NCBI RefSeq assembly: GCF_001586785.1
Contig: NZ_LUFH02000019.1
Location: 1 to 64,000 of the forward strand
Reading direction: 5' to 3'
DNA from: Sphaerospermopsis aphanizomenoides BCCUSP55
Lineage (GTDB): Bacteria; Cyanobacteriota; Cyanobacteriia; Cyanobacteriales; Nostocaceae
DNA length: 64,000 bases
The translations under genes were made by a program, and so were the position numbers. Below, in pieces: positions 1-9,909 of this stretch. Position 1 is the stretch's first letter, and each line of letters begins with the position of its first letter. The notes under the pieces were generated by a model. The model was not told where the DNA came from. It saw nothing but the letters and a program-made list of their open reading frames with translations, and made no database searches.

Positions 1-553
1 GAATAAATTAGTAGATAATAATAAATCTACTTTGTAAAAAAAGATGAAGTTTAGGAACTTTCTCTTTTCATAGGCTGTCAGTGAGTCTTGAATTGACAAC
101 TTTAAATTTTAAATTTTTCAATCTAAAGCCTAAAATATAAAATTCTCATGTCCCTAAGTTTTAGTTAAGAAACAGGTAAAATTTGGAATTTTTAAGAGAA
201 TTTTGCCAAAATAGCTATCTGTGTATTCAGTAAATTACAATTTATTTGAGTATACGCTAGATTGAGAAATTTTATAAATCTGGTAAGCAAATAGGTTTCC
301 TGAAGAATTTAACGTCTACACCAGCAATCTCCTGTATCAAATCGGATGTCTGTATCTATTCAAAAATAGATTCACATACGAATTTTTATACTTACTTAAT
401 ATTTAAGAAACCCGTATAAAAACTAGTGTAACTGGCAGATTAAGTCCAGTCATTAAACGTCATGTAAATGATATGCAATCCCTAATGTAGTGTATCTTTA
501 GCTTTACATTTAGTTTCCTAAACTCTCAAAATCTATCTAGAGGATGATTTTTA
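1..553. other. AT-rich intergenic region, no gene seen
   Basis: No convincing reading frame, RNA gene or repeat is visible in this AT-rich stretch. It is the upstream region of the exported-protein gene starting at 631. The gene further left lies outside the window. Confidence 0.5.
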
Positions 554-597
554 TTTGTTACCTTGATAAGTTTGGTATAATTTTTTAACCTTATCAA
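554..597 (+). promoter_or_regulatory. Probable sigma-70 type promoter inside an inverted repeat
   Basis: TATAAT lies at 576-581, with TTTGTT/TTGTTA at about 554-560 as a possible -35 (spacer 15-16 bp, slightly short). The promoter is bracketed by the inverted repeat TTGATAAG (563-570) and CTTATCAA (590-597). This arrangement could bind a dimeric regulator or form a 5'-UTR hairpin. It serves the gene starting at 631. The -10 match is seen directly; function is inferred. Confidence 0.5.
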
Positions 598-630
598 TGA
601 GAAGATTATTGTGTTTGAGGAGACAAGACT

Positions 631-1650
631 TTGACGAATACAAAATTTTTAACTAAAATAAGCCCTAATTGGGTGCGGTTCTTAGGAGCAAGTCTATTAA
701 GCTTTCTTTTTGTCGCTACAGCTGCTTTGCACAAAACCGCATCTGCTAATGAAAAAATTGTTACTGAAAATCAAAGTAGTGAACTGAGTTATAGCCAATC
801 TGACTCTAGCCAACCTGACCAAGCATCTTCCTTTCCTGATGCCCAAAACAGTGAACCAATTGCTCAGAAGAAACAACCGCAGCTAATAGCTCAAACAGAT
901 TCTTCTGGAACAGTAGGAGATACTTTTGGGGAAGCAAATAAATTGCGCCAAGAGCTTTTGATTGAACCCATCGTGCCAGTAGGCAGACCAGTAGCAACAG
1001 GAGCGCCAGCGTCTAGTGCAGGTACACCTACTGCTTATGGTGCAAGTTGGGGTCAAGCCTTCATTGGAGGTGGAGCATATTTTCCTTTAGATGAAGGGGA
1101 TGTGGATGGTTCTTTGACAGTTGGTTTTGGTTTGGGAGATGCAGTTAAATCTGCGGGTTTAGAAGTTGCTGTCAATATCATCAGCGTTGGTGGTCAAGAA
1201 GATAATTTTGGTGACTTTGGTGATAGCGGAACCGTTGGTTTGAAACTCCACAGATACTTACCAGATGGAACTGCGATCGCTGTCGGTTGGGCTAACCCAA
1301 TTAAATGGGGAGAAGCAAACAGAGCTAAAGAAACTCTCTATGGAGTAGTTACCAAAAAATTCAATCCCGTTACAGTTTCTGTAGGTATTGGCAGTGGCAG
1401 TTTTGCTTCCAAAGGTGCGCGTCAAGCCAATGAGAATGCTGCTAATGTTTTTGGTAGCGTCGGTTTAAGACTCGCACCCGAAGCATCTCTCGTTAGCAGT
1501 TGGACTGGTAGCAGTCTCAACTTAGGTGCTTCTTTTGCTCCTTTAAAGAGAACTCCTTTAGTTATTAACACCATTTTCACTGATGTAACTGACAATTTGG
1601 ATAACGGTGTTGGCTTTACGCTGAGTGCAGGATATAGTTTTCAGTTCTAA
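631..1650 (+). CDS. Exported protein, probable outer-membrane beta-barrel
   Basis: A 339-aa protein with a TTG start at 631, chosen because GAGGAG (617-622) sits a suitable distance upstream. Residues about 16-40 form a hydrophobic segment followed by ASA, a plausible signal peptide. A low-complexity Ser/Gln-rich stretch (about 45-90) follows. From about residue 140 there are alternating Gly-rich short strands, such as GGGAYFPL and TVGFGLGD. The chain ends in GYSFQF, an aromatic C-terminus of the kind used as an outer-membrane assembly signal. This supports an outer-membrane barrel, but I do not recognise a named porin family. The next gene (1691) follows after 40 bp on the same strand, so they may be co-transcribed. 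Function unknown. Confidence 0.8.
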   Translation: MTNTKFLTKISPNWVRFLGASLLSFLFVATAALHKTASANEKIVTENQSSELSYSQSDSSQPDQASSFPDAQNSEPIAQKKQPQLIAQTDSSGTVGDTFGEANKLRQELLIEPIVPVGRPVATGAPASSAGTPTAYGASWGQAFIGGGAYFPLDEGDVDGSLTVGFGLGDAVKSAGLEVAVNIISVGGQEDNFGDFGDSGTVGLKLHRYLPDGTAIAVGWANPIKWGEANRAKETLYGVVTKKFNPVTVSVGIGSGSFASKGARQANENAANVFGSVGLRLAPEASLVSSWTGSSLNLGASFAPLKRTPLVINTIFTDVTDNLDNGVGFTLSAGYSFQF

Positions 1651-1690
1651 ATATCTGCGTTTTTTCACTGCTGAAATTTAAGGCAAAGGC

Positions 1691-2380
1691 ATGAGTAAGC
1701 AAAAATTAAACCTAAGTCTGAGTCTGGTATTGATTTTATTAAGCTCTCTAGTGGTTTTACCACAACGAGCTAATGCCGGACAAGCCGTTGTACAAGGAAC
1801 TAGTTCAGATTCATCGAGTATTTCTGGTGATAGTTTTGCTCCCGGTCCAGAGGCTGGATCTGGTTCAGATGGGACTCTGCAAGTCCCACAAATAATTCAG
1901 GATAGAGTCAATAGATCGGCCGCTGAAATTATCAGCCGCAGTGGTAAGACCAATTTGATTATTATTCTTGTGTTGGGTAAAGATGGTGCAGACAATGCAG
2001 CTGCTCAAGTCCGAACCAATTTTGTGAATTTAGGTGCTTCCCCAGAAATAGTTCAGGAACTTGTAAGGCTTTTATACGGTCTTTGTTTCTCACGGACAGC
2101 AACAACACCAGGTCTTCCTAATGCTCAAGTAACAGCAGGAGATTTGGTAGCAAGCCTGAAAGTTCTAAAAACTACTTCTGCGATCGCTCAAGTAGATCCC
2201 ACATTAAATGTCAATATCAATGCAGCCAATGTTGATATCAATCAGTTAAATGCTGCTATTAATGCTTACAACCAGATTGTTCGAGAAAGCAGTTTGGCAA
2301 CTCTTGAGCAACTTTCAAAAGACGAAAACTTCCAGGAAGCTGGTAGGGTGCTGAGAGAATTAAGAGCGTCTCTGAAATAG
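1691..2380 (+). CDS. Exported hypothetical protein
   Basis: A 229-aa protein with a clear N-terminal signal peptide: Lys-rich start, hydrophobic LILLSSLVVLP core and ANAG cleavage-type site near residue 30. A Ser/Gly-rich linker (about 35-60) precedes a mostly helical region, with NVNINAANVDINQLNAAIN around residues 175-193. No enzymatic motif is visible. It lies 40 bp behind the putative outer-membrane protein and ends just before a strong terminator at 2434, so the two probably form one transcription unit. The product would be periplasmic or surface-associated. Family not recognised. Confidence 0.8.
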   Translation: MSKQKLNLSLSLVLILLSSLVVLPQRANAGQAVVQGTSSDSSSISGDSFAPGPEAGSGSDGTLQVPQIIQDRVNRSAAEIISRSGKTNLIIILVLGKDGADNAAAQVRTNFVNLGASPEIVQELVRLLYGLCFSRTATTPGLPNAQVTAGDLVASLKVLKTTSAIAQVDPTLNVNINAANVDINQLNAAINAYNQIVRESSLATLEQLSKDENFQEAGRVLRELRASLK

Positions 2381-2433
2381 AACCAGTTTGTCAAATATCA
2401 ACTCAATATTTAAGTTATCGCTGCTTCTAAAAT

Positions 2434-2472
2434 ACCATGTCTTTCTGGAGAAAGCATGGTAATTTTATTTTT
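2434..2472 (+). terminator. Rho-independent terminator
   Basis: ACCATG (2434-2439) pairs with CATGGT (2455-2460). The inner stem CTTTCT/AGAAAG adds further pairs, and an AT-rich stretch with a T run follows. It closes the two-gene unit 631-2380. Confidence 0.8.
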
Positions 2473-2640
2473 TATAGTTCCCGGTTCCCTACCTTCCCGA
2501 ATAACTTATACACCAAATCCTAATTGCGTCTACCTACTGAATTGCTATCAAGTTTAGACTATATTATAAGTTAATTATGAATTATGCCTCATGTAATGTG
2601 GATAATAAAATATCACTACGTGGCAATGATCTTATTAACA

Positions 2641-2654
2641 ACTTGATATCAAGT
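2641..2654. promoter_or_regulatory. Perfect 14-bp palindrome, possible operator
   Basis: ACTTGATATCAAGT is a perfect palindrome about 120 bp upstream of the REC-GAF-GGDEF gene at 2772. Its position suggests a regulator binding site, but no regulator is known. The rest of 2473-2771 shows nothing else recognisable. Confidence 0.3.
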
Positions 2655-2771
2655 CAAATATCATTTCTCAGGGGTTATTAGTGAAACTATCAGGCTAGAT
2701 TCATTACCAGTGAATCCAGATTCAAACAGTGAATAGTCATCGCTGTTAAACTTCCATAGCTTGCTGAAGAA

Positions 2772-4355
2772 ATGTCCTACCAAATTCAGGATAAAATCCA
2801 TTCCAGTTACAAAAAATCCACCTCAACTTTGTTAGTGAAAACCGCATCAGAGTACAGAGCTAATTTACTGGTAGTTGATGATCATCCAGACAACTTGCGT
2901 ACATTGTCTGCAATTCTTAGCAAAGAGGGGTACAAAGTTAGGAAAGCAATTAGTGGAGAAGTCGCCTTAGATACTATTAAAGCTGAAGCACCTGATCTAA
3001 TTTTGTTGGATATCAAAATGCCACAAATTGATGGTTACACGGTTTGCTCAATTCTCAAACAAAACGATAAAACTCGTGATATTCCTGTCATCTTTTTAAG
3101 TGCTTTAGATACTGCTGCTGATAAAGTAAAAGGATTTCAAATGGGTGGTGCTGACTACATTACTAAACCTTTTCAGATAGAAGATGTATTGATCAGAGTT
3201 CAGCATCAATTGACTATTGTCAGACAAAGCCAAGAATTGTATAAACATAATCAGGCATTAACCAAGGAAATTGAGGAACGCAAACAGGCTGAGTCCAAAC
3301 TACAATTATTACTAACAACAATTAACTTAGTCAGTCAAGCACCCAGTTTACATCATGCGCTAGAGGCGGTCTTATGTGAAGTTTGTCAGATGATTAATTG
3401 GGACTATGGAGAGGCTTGGATTGCTAATTCAGAGCAGACAGAATTACAATTAGGTCAAGCTTACTATCAAGCTTCAGATCAGGAGTTAAGGAAGTTTCAT
3501 CAACGCAGTTTAGAGTACACTTTTGCCTATGGATTTAGATTACTAGGACGAGTCTGGGCAACGCAGCAACAGGAGTGGATTGAAGATGTATCTCAGGTGG
3601 GGTCAGATGTATTGTTACGGGTGGATTTGTTACAAGATGCGGGGTTGAAAACTGCATTTGCAGTACCAATTATTATAGAACGCAAGTTACTAGTGGTGAT
3701 GTGTTTTTTCAAGCGTTCGCCTTTATCCTATAGTCCAGAAATTTTAGAGTTAGTAAATGCAGTTGCTTTAGAATTGAGTGGATTTATTGGACGAAAACAA
3801 ACAGAAGAAGCTTTGAAAGAAGCAAATAAGGAATTATTACGATTAGCTCATCTAGATGGATTAACACAAATTGCCAATCGCAGGTGTTTTGATGAATCAC
3901 TAACTAATGAATGGCTACGATTGCAAAGAGAAAAACTACCTTTAGCATTGCTACTTGGTGATATAGATTATTTTAAGTCATACAACGATTACTATGGACA
4001 TCAAGCAGGTGATGAATGTTTGCAGCAGGTAGCAAAAGCAATGGTAAAAAGTTGCAACCGTCCTGCTGATTTAGTAGCTCGTTATGGTGGGGAAGAATTT
4101 GCTATTTTACTACCAAATACAAATATACATGGGGCAGTTCATATTGCTAAACAGATTCAAGAAAAATTAGCCAGAATAGCTATCTCTCATCCAGGTTCAT
4201 TAGTAAGTGATCAAGTAACTTTGAGTATTGGCATTGTTAGTATTATTCCTACCGTCGAGATCACAAAAGAAAAAATCATAGCCGCAGCAGACCAGGCGCT
4301 TTATCAGGCAAAAGCTCAAGGACGTAATACTTATTCTGTATATGCTGAGATTTAA
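2772..4355 (+). CDS. Response regulator with GAF and GGDEF (diguanylate cyclase) domains
   Basis: A 527-aa signalling protein. An N-terminal receiver domain (about 30-150) shows VVDDH, the phospho-accepting Asp80 in LLDIKMP, and KPF at its end. A GAF-like sensor region (about 180-340) follows, then a GGDEF domain (about 355-525) with signature GGEEF near residue 439, a functional variant of GGDEF. The expected role is synthesis of cyclic di-GMP from two GTP, controlled by phosphorylation from a histidine kinase and by the GAF ligand. The protein is cytoplasmic, with no membrane segment. The hybrid kinase gene at 4793 lies downstream on the same strand after a 437-bp gap and is a possible partner (inference). 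ATG start at 2772; no alternative start looks better. Confidence 0.92.
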   Translation: MSYQIQDKIHSSYKKSTSTLLVKTASEYRANLLVVDDHPDNLRTLSAILSKEGYKVRKAISGEVALDTIKAEAPDLILLDIKMPQIDGYTVCSILKQNDKTRDIPVIFLSALDTAADKVKGFQMGGADYITKPFQIEDVLIRVQHQLTIVRQSQELYKHNQALTKEIEERKQAESKLQLLLTTINLVSQAPSLHHALEAVLCEVCQMINWDYGEAWIANSEQTELQLGQAYYQASDQELRKFHQRSLEYTFAYGFRLLGRVWATQQQEWIEDVSQVGSDVLLRVDLLQDAGLKTAFAVPIIIERKLLVVMCFFKRSPLSYSPEILELVNAVALELSGFIGRKQTEEALKEANKELLRLAHLDGLTQIANRRCFDESLTNEWLRLQREKLPLALLLGDIDYFKSYNDYYGHQAGDECLQQVAKAMVKSCNRPADLVARYGGEEFAILLPNTNIHGAVHIAKQIQEKLARIAISHPGSLVSDQVTLSIGIVSIIPTVEITKEKIIAAADQALYQAKAQGRNTYSVYAEI

Positions 4356-4792
4356 GTAACTTTGAACAAATAAAGCCGATCAAGTTTTAATGTGCATCAA
4401 TACAGCAGTCAGGATGCCCCTAGCATCATAGTTTCATTGCTATAGGACTCCTATTTGATTATTGATAGCTTGCGTGGCGTAGCCATACAAAACTCCGTAT
4501 ATCCAAATTTTCTAAAACTCTATTCCCTGCCTTTACGAAAAATTCATAAATCAAATCGGATCGCTATATGTAATATGCAAAACAATTTACCATTTCATTA
4601 AAATGAGAGATATACAGCAGGAAATAATGAACTCTTAACTCTTAGAGAATGTTTGAAAAGTCCCTTTGCATATAGCTTGATGATATGGCTTCGTGATTAA
4701 ATTTTATACCTCATTCACTTGCAATTTGCTGTAAATTAATTTCTCCTGATTGAAATTTTCTCAAAAATCAGCCTATAACTGCGATCGCATTT
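4356..4792. repeat. Intergenic region with a palindromic GCGTGGCGTAGCC-type repeat
   Basis: The gap between two signalling genes holds one short copy (about 4468-4490) of the palindromic GCGTGGCGTAGCCATA repeat found elsewhere in the window (for example near 9770 and 15560). A HIP1 octamer GCGATCGC sits at 4782-4789, immediately before the next start codon. Nothing else is seen. Confidence 0.5.
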
Positions 4793-7240
4793 ATGTTTTA
4801 CCGCCGCTTTTTGCCATTTTCTCTCCGTACAGTTTTGACTATACCGTTTATTATGCTACTAATAGTCACTGTATTATTGACAAACACTCTGTCTTTACAG
4901 AAGAGCTATCATGCTCAGGAGAACATTACAAAACAGTTAATAGTACAGATTAATGATCGCGTCTATGATTTCCTAGAGTATTATCTGAGCGTACAAAATC
5001 AAATTAAACGCAATAATATAAATACTGCTATTCCAAATCGTATCAATATTAATAATCTCACAGATATAGAAAAATATATTTTATTGAGCAATCTACATAC
5101 TTATTTGCAAAAGTTAACAACTACTAATTCGGGGATTTTATTTTTAATAGAACAGAATGGTTATTTAATAGCCAGTTCTACAGATGAATTACCTGATATT
5201 CAAACTAGTGATGGCAAGAGAGGACAAATTTTGTCAACCCAGAGTGAAAATCCTCTGATTCAAGCTGCTAGTCATTCTTTAAAATTAAAATTTCCTGATT
5301 TCCATCAGATCAACCAACTAGAAACCTGGCGATTTAGCGAAAAGCAACAAACCTATTTTGCTCAAGTGAAACCCTACAAAAATAAGTATGGAGCGAATTG
5401 GTTAATTGTCACATTTTTACCTGAATTTGATTTTATGAATGAGATTAAAGTCAGCATTCAAAATATTATTAATATAACAATCTTAGCAGTGTTGTTAGCG
5501 ATCGCACTTGGGCTGGTGATTGCTAATTGGATTACTGCTTCCATCCTCAACCTCAGCCAACCCCTAGCAATCATAGCCACAGGCAATTTAAATGAGTCAA
5601 TTCCTCAAAATCAGCCGATTAGAGAACTAGAGATCATCATAAACTCTGTGAATCAGATGGTGCAGCAATTAAGGGATGAAGCAGCCAAACCCAAAGAAAT
5701 CCTTGGGTATTCGACCAATATCACAGACCACAAACAAGCAGAAATAGAACTGCAAAAAGCCAAAGAAACCGCAGAAGCCGCAAACCAAGCTAAGAGTATT
5801 TTCTTAGCTAACATGAGTCATGAACTGCGAACACCCCTAAATATTATCCTTGGCTTCACTCAAATTCTACAGCGTGACCTTTTCCTCAATCATGAACAAA
5901 AAGAAAACCTGCAAATTATTCATCGCAGTGGCAACCACCTGTTGAACTTAATCAACGAAATTTTAGATTTATCCAGAATTGAAGCTGGAAACATGGCGTT
6001 AAATGAAACGAGTTTTGACTTAATGGCTTTCTTAAATTCCCTACAAGAAATGTTCCGACCGCGAGCCGATAGTAAAAACTTACAACTCCATTTTCACATA
6101 GCGGCAAATCTTCCTGAGTATATTACCAGCGATGTGAATAAACTCCGTCAAGTGCTAATTAATCTTCTGAGTAATGCCATCAAATTTACAGAGCAAGGTA
6201 GTGTGACTCTATGTGCAGAAATCAGAGATGTCAAAACAGCAAACAATGATGAAAATCCCCTCATCCTACATTTTGAAGTCGCAGATACTGGCATTGGGAT
6301 TGCCACTGAAGAATTAAATACTATCTTTGATGCTTTTGTGCAATCTCAACATTCCCATAGTTCTTCCCAGTCAGGAATAACACCAGAAAAAATTGGTTTG
6401 GGACTCTCCATTAGTCATAAGTTTGTACAATTGATGAATGGAAATATCAGCGTCACCAGTCAGATTAATCAAGGCAGTATATTTTATTTAGATATTCCTG
6501 TGCGGTTAGCCACAGCAGAAACAGTTACCCCTAATTCGAGCAAACGACGAGTGATGGGATTAGCTCCAGGTCATCCCTCTTATCGCATCTTAGTAGTTGA
6601 TGACCAACCAGAAAATCGACAGTTACTCATACGAATGCTGGCACAGTTAGATTTGGAAGTACGAGAAGCAAAAAATGGCGAAGAAGCAATCAAGCAATGG
6701 CAAGAGTGGCAACCTGATTTGATTTGGATGGACATTCGGATGCCGGGTATAGATGGTTATGAAGCAACAATACAAATTCGTTCTCTTCCCGGTGGACACA
6801 TACCTATTATTATTGCTTTAACCGCTCAAGCCAACAATAGTAATCGCATCCTAGCTCTGAATGCCGGTTGTAACGATTATGTGATCAAACCCTTTCAGGA
6901 GCAAGAATTGTTTGCCAAAATGGAATTATATCTGGATCTGCAATATATCTATGCTGATGATCTTCATTCACAATCTCTAGTTAGCAACATTGAAAATGAG
7001 CAATCTATAACTTTGACACCAGAAAATTTATTTGTCATGTCTTCAAATTGGCTGAGTGAATTATTTCAAGCAACATTGTGTTGTGATGAAGAGGAAGTCT
7101 TAGAACTGATTGCACAAATCCCTGAAACAGAAGCTATCTTGAGTGCTGGGTTGAAAAGTTTAGTTCGCAACTATCAGTTCCAAACAATTTTGCAACTCAT
7201 CAGCGTTGATGATCAAGAAAAGGTGATAGGTGATAAGTAG
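4793..7240 (+). CDS. Membrane hybrid histidine kinase
   Basis: An 815-aa sensor kinase. A first membrane helix (about 10-30), an extracytoplasmic sensor region (about 30-220) and a second helix (about 222-245) lead into a HAMP-like linker. The HisKA domain contains MSHELRTPLN with phospho-accepting His343. The ATPase domain has the N box (LINLLSNAIKFT), G1 (DTGIGI) and G2 (GLGLSI). A C-terminal receiver (about 600-720) has VVDDQ, Asp647 in WMDIRMPGIDG and a KPF end, followed by a short tail of about 95 residues. All catalytic residues are present, so it should autophosphorylate and pass phosphate to its own receiver. The ligand is unknown. The REC-GGDEF gene upstream is a candidate downstream partner. 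Confidence 0.93.
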   Translation: MFYRRFLPFSLRTVLTIPFIMLLIVTVLLTNTLSLQKSYHAQENITKQLIVQINDRVYDFLEYYLSVQNQIKRNNINTAIPNRININNLTDIEKYILLSNLHTYLQKLTTTNSGILFLIEQNGYLIASSTDELPDIQTSDGKRGQILSTQSENPLIQAASHSLKLKFPDFHQINQLETWRFSEKQQTYFAQVKPYKNKYGANWLIVTFLPEFDFMNEIKVSIQNIINITILAVLLAIALGLVIANWITASILNLSQPLAIIATGNLNESIPQNQPIRELEIIINSVNQMVQQLRDEAAKPKEILGYSTNITDHKQAEIELQKAKETAEAANQAKSIFLANMSHELRTPLNIILGFTQILQRDLFLNHEQKENLQIIHRSGNHLLNLINEILDLSRIEAGNMALNETSFDLMAFLNSLQEMFRPRADSKNLQLHFHIAANLPEYITSDVNKLRQVLINLLSNAIKFTEQGSVTLCAEIRDVKTANNDENPLILHFEVADTGIGIATEELNTIFDAFVQSQHSHSSSQSGITPEKIGLGLSISHKFVQLMNGNISVTSQINQGSIFYLDIPVRLATAETVTPNSSKRRVMGLAPGHPSYRILVVDDQPENRQLLIRMLAQLDLEVREAKNGEEAIKQWQEWQPDLIWMDIRMPGIDGYEATIQIRSLPGGHIPIIIALTAQANNSNRILALNAGCNDYVIKPFQEQELFAKMELYLDLQYIYADDLHSQSLVSNIENEQSITLTPENLFVMSSNWLSELFQATLCCDEEEVLELIAQIPETEAILSAGLKSLVRNYQFQTILQLISVDDQEKVIGDK

Positions 7241-7299
7241 ATTTCTCTCTGTGCCTACCCTGCGGTATCTCCTGACGGAGATTGCAATCCAAAATCCAA

Positions 7300-7465
7300 A
7301 ATACTCGCTGCGCTGCGTACGCTTCGCTAACGTCAATCCAAAATCGAGTGACTCCAGTTCAAAGGCTTTTAGGGTCTAGGTTTTATTTAAGCATTCAGCA
7401 AGCCCTAATTAGTAAGTAGCTACGCCACGCGGTAAGCGCAGCTATGCCCGCAGGGCTTTACAGCT
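7300..7465. repeat. Palindromic extragenic repeats
   Basis: Two blocks of the GC-rich palindromic repeat family lie here: about 7305-7332 (GCTGCGCTGCGTACGC and neighbours) and about 7418-7460 (GCTACGCCACGCGG and neighbours). They belong to the same type seen near 4480, 9770, 11000, 15560 and 60610. They stand out against the AT-rich gap 7241-8780. Confidence 0.55.
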
Positions 7466-7739
7466 TGAACCTATAAGTAGATAGGTTTTTCATCAAATCA
7501 ACAGTTTGCCCAATTCCACAAGAGACATTTACAGACTGGCATTTATCTTTGTTTTTTCCACAAGAGTGCTGACGGCTGACTGCTGATTGCTGAATACTTA
7601 CGGTTTTATCATCTGTTGATGTCCTAACTACCTTTATTCCTGGTATATTAAGAACTAATAAGTTAATTATTAACATTTTCTGAATAGATTATGATGCTAA
7701 TAGAAACTAGTGTTCCACTGAAACTGTTAGCAAAAACAT

Positions 7740-7910
7740 GATTTTTCTAACAGCAAATCTTGGTGGTTCTGATAATAGAACAGATAAAAAATTGCTTAAA
7801 GCTAAAAAGCTAGAATCTGATTTCTGTTATCTACACTTTGTTTATAACACATACATTGATGGAATTTTAGCGCCAGATTTTAATCCGCTTTCCCTGGCGC
7901 TTTTTTATAT
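7740..7910 (+). ncRNA. Candidate small RNA ending in a strong terminator
   Basis: A strong rho-independent terminator lies in a gap with no convincing upstream gene: AGCGCCAG (about 7869-7876), CTGGCGC and six T's (about 7894-7906). It may end a small RNA; the 5' end is not defined by the sequence. A 59-codon frame (7738-7917) runs through the terminator, but it lacks a ribosome binding site and is probably not a gene. Nothing recognisable as a known RNA family. Confidence 0.3.
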
Positions 7911-8031
7911 CCGCTAAACTTGTATATAGAGCAGGTGAAAGGGAACAGGTGACAGATGACGATGCTCAAAGGTAAGCATTCAGCCGTCAGGTTTAACCAG
8001 ACACCAAATTAGAGTCAATCTCTTTGATTAA

Positions 8032-8072
8032 AAAAAAATCACCTCCAGCGAAGGTCAATCACTGGAGGATAA
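8032..8072 (-). terminator. Rho-independent terminator on the minus strand
   Basis: Read on the minus strand, CCTCCAG and CTGGAGG form a stem that is followed by a long T run (the plus-strand run of nine A's near 8031-8039). No minus-strand gene feeds into it, so it may end an unannotated small RNA coming from about 8100-8200. Confidence 0.5.
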
Positions 8073-8523
8073 AATCAAAGACATTGGAATGTGGACTAGT
8101 CTTGATTCAAATTTATCTTGCTTAAAAATCTATTCACTCTATCAAAGGGGAAGGTTTTTAGTCAGATTCCATACATCGAATGTAGGATGTTCAGAAATTT
8201 TCCGGGTAGATTAAATTTCTCTGGAAAAGAGGTATTAGCAACATATACAGAATGATTTATACCAAACAGAAGGCATCTATATGGATGCACTAGCGAAGCC
8301 GCTTGGGAACTACCTCAAGCGGTTTTGTAGTATGTCTTTCTATTTTGCTTAACAAAACTAATATAGCTGTAGACAAGGCGGTTAGGACATTCTCAAAAGC
8401 TAAAAGCTAGTGATAAAAAGGCTTTTACTTTTGCCTTTTGCCTCTTGCCTCTTGCCTTCCGCTATATGTGTAGCAGGTGCATAAAAACTACTGATTTATT
8501 AATGCTTTTAGACAAGTAGAATC

Positions 8524-8552
8524 AAAAAAGACCCCCGGTTTGAGACCGAGGG
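8524..8552 (-). terminator. Terminator-like hairpin resembling an IS200/IS605 end
   Basis: On the minus strand, CCCTCGGT pairs with ACCGGGGG (one G-U pair) and is followed by TCTTTTTT. The surrounding AGAATCCC...CCGGGGG pattern also resembles the tnpB-side ends seen at 10,411 and 24,080. It could therefore be a leftover IS end acting as a terminator. Confidence 0.4.
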
Positions 8553-8780
8553 ATTCTGCAAGTCGGAATTATCGCACAAAGACATTCGCGCATCCAGGAT
8601 AGCAATGCAACAAATAGAAAATCTGCCAAAATGCCAAAAACTAAAAAATTAGTATTTATCCTATCTGTTGATGCTAGTAATTGGTGATTTACAATTGTTC
8701 TCTAATAAACAAAAATTCTGGATTTGCTACTGAAAATATGGATAAATAATAACAGTATTATTTTCATCGCCAGCTGCAAC

Positions 8781-9731
8781 ATGAGAGAACTATACCCATT
8801 CATATCACCATACCGAGAAGGTTATTTACAGGTTTCTGAATTGCATAATATTCATTACGAAGAATCAGGTAATCCCCAAGGAAAGCCGATGATTGTACTG
8901 CATGGTGGGCCTGGAGGTGGATGTCAACCTTTTTATCGACAATATTTTCACCCGGAAAAATGGCGTTTAATTATGTTTGACCAGCGTGGTTGTGGTCAAA
9001 GTACACCCCATGCAGAATTGCAAGAAAATACCACTTGGGATTTAGTTAGCGATATTGAAAAATTACGAGAACATTTAGGTATAGAAAAATGGGTGGTATT
9101 TGGTGGTAGTTGGGGAAGTACGCTGTCATTAGCTTATAGTCAAACCCATCCTTCTCGTTGTACGGGATTAATTTTGCGTGGCATTTTTATGCTCAGACAA
9201 AAAGAATTATCCTGGTTTTATCAAGAAGGTGCTAGTTATATTTTTCCTGATGCTTGGGAGGAATATCTCAAACTCATTCCCATTGCTGAACGAGGGGATA
9301 TGATAGCAGCTTATTACAAACGCTTGACAAGTACAGATTTACAAATTCAAATGGAAGCGGCACGTGCTTGGTCGATTTGGGAAGGAAGTACAAGTAAACT
9401 GTTATTAGACCCTAATCTGATTCAACATTTTGGGGATGATGAATTTGCCACAGCTTTTGCGCGGATTGAATGCCATTATTTTATTAATCGGGGATTTTTT
9501 GCCACAGAAAATCAATTATTAGATAATGTTGATCATATTCGTCACATTCCTGCTGTGATTGTCCAAGGCCGCTATGATGTGGTTTGTCCAATGGTTTCTG
9601 CTTGGGAGTTACATCAAGCTTGGCCGGAAGCAGAATTTATTGTCATTCCTGATGCTGGACATTCGATGAGTGAGCCGGGAATACGTGACGCTTTGATTAA
9701 TGCTACAGATAGGTTTGCTACCTTGGTGTAG
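8781..9731 (+). CDS. pip: Proline iminopeptidase (alpha/beta hydrolase)
   Basis: A 316-aa cytoplasmic alpha/beta hydrolase that removes N-terminal proline from peptides. The start at 8781 (MRELYPFISPYREG) matches the usual N-terminus; an upstream in-frame ATG at 8724 would add 19 unlikely residues. Motifs are the oxyanion HGGPGGG (about residue 43), DQRGCGQS, and the nucleophile elbow GGSWGS with Ser near residue 112. The catalytic Asp lies in GRYDVVCP, and the His in DAGHS near the C-terminus. The length fits the bacterial monomeric family. It stands alone, with gaps on both sides. Confidence 0.93.
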   Translation: MRELYPFISPYREGYLQVSELHNIHYEESGNPQGKPMIVLHGGPGGGCQPFYRQYFHPEKWRLIMFDQRGCGQSTPHAELQENTTWDLVSDIEKLREHLGIEKWVVFGGSWGSTLSLAYSQTHPSRCTGLILRGIFMLRQKELSWFYQEGASYIFPDAWEEYLKLIPIAERGDMIAAYYKRLTSTDLQIQMEAARAWSIWEGSTSKLLLDPNLIQHFGDDEFATAFARIECHYFINRGFFATENQLLDNVDHIRHIPAVIVQGRYDVVCPMVSAWELHQAWPEAEFIVIPDAGHSMSEPGIRDALINATDRFATLV

Positions 9732-9749
9732 TAATGTTTGTGGGAGTTG

Positions 9750-9835
9750 AGGTGCGATTGCCTATGGCTTACGCCACGCTACGCTATCGGCACTGCGCTA
9801 CTTTCAGAAGCCGCTCTGCATCTACGCGCAATCGC
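9750..9835. repeat. Palindromic extragenic repeat block
   Basis: GC-rich copies of the GGCTTACGCCACGCTACGC repeat lie between the iminopeptidase gene and the DUF937 gene. The short reading frames crossing it are repeat artefacts. Confidence 0.55.
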
Positions 9836-9909
9836 ACTTACAGTTCCCAAAAACCATACCTCAACAATAAAAAGCTATCACTCTACCAAATTAATGGAGA
9901 AAAAACCTC

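Noticed and set aside
7738-7917. 59-codon plus-strand frame in the 7.3-8.7 kb gap
   Set aside because: No ribosome binding site, composition unlike a protein, and it runs through a strong terminator hairpin. The small-RNA reading is simpler.
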